DNA from: Cladorhizidae sp. MBARI D1340-BT2
Lineage: Eukaryota > Porifera > Demospongiae > Poecilosclerida > Cladorhizidae
Length of the DNA stretch: 64,000 nt
Reading direction: 5' to 3'
Assembly: GCA_028752905.1 (NCBI GenBank)
Contig: JAQNBH010000010.1
Location: forward strand, 13,473,984 to 13,537,983
Shown: one piece after another, positions 60,850-64,000 of the stretch
How positions within the stretch are numbered: position 1 is the first letter of the stretch
Layout: each line of letters begins with the position of its first letter
Made by a program: the position numbers and the translations under genes
Notes under the pieces: model-generated
The model's input: the letters and a program-made list of their open reading frames with translations, nothing else
What the model was told of the DNA's origin: nothing
Databases searched by the model: none

Positions 60850-61068
60850 TCCGTATTAGTCTCACCTGACATAATTATTAGTCTCACCTGACATATTAGT
60901 CTCACCTGCCATATTGTCTCACTTGTCATATTAGTCTCACTTGCCATATAAATCTCACCTGTCATATTAGTCTCACCTGCCATTAGTCTCACCTGCCATA
61001 TTGTCTCACCTGACATATTAGTCCCACCTGCCATATCTCACCTGTCATATTAGTCTCACCTGCCATAA
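60850..61068. repeat. Minisatellite, ~18-bp unit (copy C)
   Basis: Same units as 3,186-3,405; followed at once by the 70-bp deletion. Confidence 0.9.
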
Positions 61069-61542
61069 CTGAATATGAATGTGCAAGTAACTTGTCAACC
61101 CTCATTTCTCTCAGAAAATTATTGTTGTTTGTTTTTAATATTAAATTTTTCTCTCTAGCTATAGAAATAGATTTTTTTAGCAACAAATCTATCATCATGG
61201 GAGAAGTAATATGGCAAGTGAGAATACTTGCCATTTACTAATCACAATTAGATGAACAATTTTTCTTTGGTTTTGCTTCTCTGGATGATGGAGTGATAGA
61301 AGGACAGGGTCAGAGCATATATATGTGGTTCCTCAGCACCATCCTACAATTTAACTTGTGCAAAACTTGAATTAAACAATAAACATATTTCCAGGTCAAC
61401 CATGATATCCTAGGAAGACCACCAGAAAGTTTAGGATCTCCCAGTATTTCACAGATATGGAGAACTAAGAGAGTTTATTGCATGAAAATGAGTTACCCAG
61501 AAAAAAATCCCAACAAGAACAAACAGATTCAGTCTTAATTAT

Positions 61543-64000
61543 TTAAGTGGCACCCAATTCCCTGTCGAAACAACTGCCACAGTTCCACTCCTCCTCCTGG
61601 TTGATGATGGCTGATGGTGGTATCTGTGCACATGATTGGAGGAACCATTCACTACACTTGCTGCACTGTGCCACTGTGAGGGCACGGTCATGGGGTTGTC
61701 TGCAAACAGAGATCAATGGTTCCCTGAGAACAGTCTTGAGCTTCTTGCTTGTGGCTTCCCGTCGGCATCCTTGAACAGGGAATCGTTTGATGTGAGATGT
61801 CTGGAAAGATCTAATCAGGTGGGACCGCATCAAATGTTATTGTTGATGGGTCCACACCATTGCATAATGCGGTTGCAACAGCAATGGCAAATAAACCACA
61901 GGCATTGCCTCCAACCTGTTGATGCATGTATGGTTTCTGTATGGTCAGGTGGCTTCCTTGATAGAATTCCATCCATGCCAGGCATTTTAGTGTATCCAGT
62001 TCTGCAATGATCCAACAACAATAAAGAACAAACAAACGAAACAACTATTAATTGTTTGTAGTATATAACTACTATTTATTTCACAAGAATTGATTGAATG
62101 GTAAAACGTACTGTACCTATTTTAGTGGGTTCGTTGTTGTACCATACATGGGCATCTTGCCATTAATATTGAGCTGTGAATTATATTTAGGTGAAATTGC
62201 CACTCTTGAAAGGCCCTGGTTCTTAATGTGATGCTTGAGTTGAGATACTACGCAGGTAAAAAATAGAGTATAGATTTCTAAGCTCACAACAGCAGTTATC
62301 AAGGAGCCCAATTTTTTAATTGAGAGAATTAAAATAAAACAACACTGTTGGATCCAATGACATTATTCTATTTCCAATGCATGTCATAAAAGTTGTTGGA
62401 AATTGACAACAGTTAATTCTTGATCTACCTAATCAGAATGTGAATTTTTTTTTAAAGTTTAGCATATGAAATATTCTCATTCAAGTTATTTCTTACTGGT
62501 TTTTGTATAGAGGCTGTCATACACCCGCACAGTCCCCCTGGGCATTCCTATGCTGGACACATAGACCCAGAAGCCGCCAGTATTCATGATTTGGATGTAA
62601 TCCCGAACCGGAGTTCAAGTTATTGAGCCTCCACTTCCTGGTGCCACATACCCAATGGACTGGAAGCCACCCATCTTTGGAAACTGATTGCGAAGTAGAG
62701 CCTGCGTCTCATCTATGTGTGTGTCCTCTAGCCATGCTTCAGACAGCAGAAATTAAAAAAAGTCATCAGGGAATTTTCTGTAACGGATAGGTGGTTTGCA
62801 AGGCAAGGCACAACTTGTGTAACACTGGTTACAACACAGTCTGATGTTGGCTCACTAGAGAGAGGTGTGTTTCTATCAGGTGGTGGGAGGACTGGACTAT
62901 CTTTCTTAGTCTGTAAATGAGTAGGCACTGCCTCTTCTCTGGACTCCCGGGGGAACCTGCATCACTCAACTCATCAGATGGTCCAAGGTTGTTCGAACTG
63001 GTGTTGTGTGACTGGATGGATGAAGGTATCTCATGTTGAACTGGCAACTCTCTAGTTAAGTAAGGCTTCAAGAGCTCGACATTAACCTTAACCTTCATTT
63101 GGGTTGTTATCCTGCTGTGTGCAGAGAGCCTGTCTCCTTTTCTTGATACCTTCCTTGCATTCCTCTTAAGGACATAATCACCTATGATAGTCAACAGGTT
63201 AGTAATATAAAATTAAAACATCCAGTAAAGGTCGAGCGACAGATAAAAATATATCACAAGAAAACAGACAAGGACATTCTAAAATTTATCAAAACTCCGA
63301 AATACATCTATCCAGAAAATTTTATTATTCTTGGCCTTTCGATTTTTTCTCAGAAACAACAATGGGACTCTAATTTCATTCAGCTTATATAAAGGCACAC
63401 ATTAGAGGTACACATTAATTCATAAAAACATACCTATTGCAAAAGTAAAGCGCTTTAAGCCTCTTTTTTGCTTGGAATCGAAATAAGCTTTATGCTTCGC
63501 TTTAGCTTCTTCAATTTTCAACCATATCTTCTCATCCATGATATGTACCTATGTGATTACAAAGTAAAACAGATCTGTAACATGATTTTTTGGGAGTGCA
63601 TCAAACATTTTCATTCAACTATTTGTCCCACATTTTTTGTTACAAAAAAGTGTCAGCAATTCCATGTCACATATTTATGTTTGCCAGTCAGTTTTGTTCT
63701 TACATCTGCCACATGCTTCTCCAAATTAGATTGTACATCTTCAGGAGACATAGTGAGTGAGATGTTTTCATAGAGAAGCTACTGCTCATTCTCATGTTCT
63801 GCATTGATGGCTATGGAACCCCTAACTCTTCGGTAGAACATCAACACAAATGGCTGTTGCTTTGTTGAAGACTGGACACTTGTATTGATACCGTAACTTG
63901 TGGGGAGTACATATCTACATAAGTACACAAACATCATACATAGAAATCATAACTACAAGCAGCACATTTGCATCCTTTAGCTCAAAAACCACGTTTATAT
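61543..64000 (-). pseudogene. Ginger-like transposase gene, copy C, partial (least damaged)
   Basis: Visible parts are integrase linker (STKQQPFVLMFYRR and, at 63,545-63,430, IWLKIEEAKAKHKAYFDSKQ joined in phase to GDYVLKRNARK), integrase C-terminal domain, Ulp1 (DYIQIMNTGGFWVYVSSIGM, VRVYDSLY), Cys box (HQQVGGNACGLFAIAVATAL) and PHD. Three indels that break copies A and B are absent. It still has a TAG after NEQ in the linker, the TAA after DDFF, and the shared frameshift between the Cys box and the PHD approach. The integrase core lies beyond the window. Confidence 0.75.

Larger units (their letters stand above)
59255..64000. mobile_element. Repeat unit, copy C (cut by window end)
   Basis: Matches copies A and B from their left edge for 4.7 kb. 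It has its own deletions (about 70 bp after the minisatellite near 61,084; small losses at about 62,805 and 63,125) and retains frames lost in A and B. Confidence 0.88.

Overview
This window is nuclear DNA of an invertebrate animal. It is AT-rich, full of transposable elements, and its one host gene is split by GT-AG introns and encodes an adhesion G-protein-coupled receptor. A sponge or other early-branching metazoan is a reasonable guess, but that is inference only; nothing here identifies the species.

Layout. Positions 1-1,393 hold a broken hAT-family (ZMYM1/TTF-type) transposase on the minus strand. Positions 1,766-15,423 are copy A of a roughly 13.7-kb repeat unit. Positions 15,430-17,450 hold a decayed plus-strand Ty3/gypsy remnant whose integrase lies upstream of its reverse transcriptase. 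Positions 19,744-41,943 are the receptor gene, which I could assemble as 15 exons (about 1,044 codons, phases closing exactly) from signal peptide to stop. Positions 42,452-42,589 hold two hairpins just 3' of the gene. Positions 43,331-44,973 are a minus-strand gypsy gag-protease-partial RT element. Copy B of the unit occupies 44,974-58,802, a gag fragment 58,803-59,213, and copy C runs from 59,255 past the window end.

The repeat unit starts TGTGGTG and ends (A)C(T/C)ACA. In all three copies its left end abuts a primer-binding-site-like sequence and the gag start of the same gypsy family. The unit therefore behaves like an LTR of that family, or an LTR swollen by nested insertions. It carries, on the minus strand, a spliced gene reading H2C2 zinc finger, DDE integrase core, integrase C-terminal domain, Ulp1-like cysteine protease and PHD finger (a Ginger-like DNA transposon gene), and a spliced Tigger/pogo-like transposase. 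On the plus strand it carries the zinc-ribbon end of a Merlin/ISXO2-like transposase. It also contains a fold-back element and several minisatellites. All the transposase genes are disabled by frameshifts or stops. Copies A and B share disabling indels that copy C lacks, so A and B look like the younger duplicate pair.

The receptor gene sits between direct repeats A and B, about 29.5 kb apart edge to edge. Its predicted protein is secreted-end first: signal peptide, an unrecognised glycosylated region of about 210 residues, a hormone-receptor (HormR) domain, a GAIN domain with an intact HL|T GPS cleavage site, seven membrane segments and a serine-rich cytoplasmic tail. Two of its exons are microexons (24 and 26 nt). 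Its introns carry minisatellites, a non-LTR RT fragment and inverted-repeat elements.
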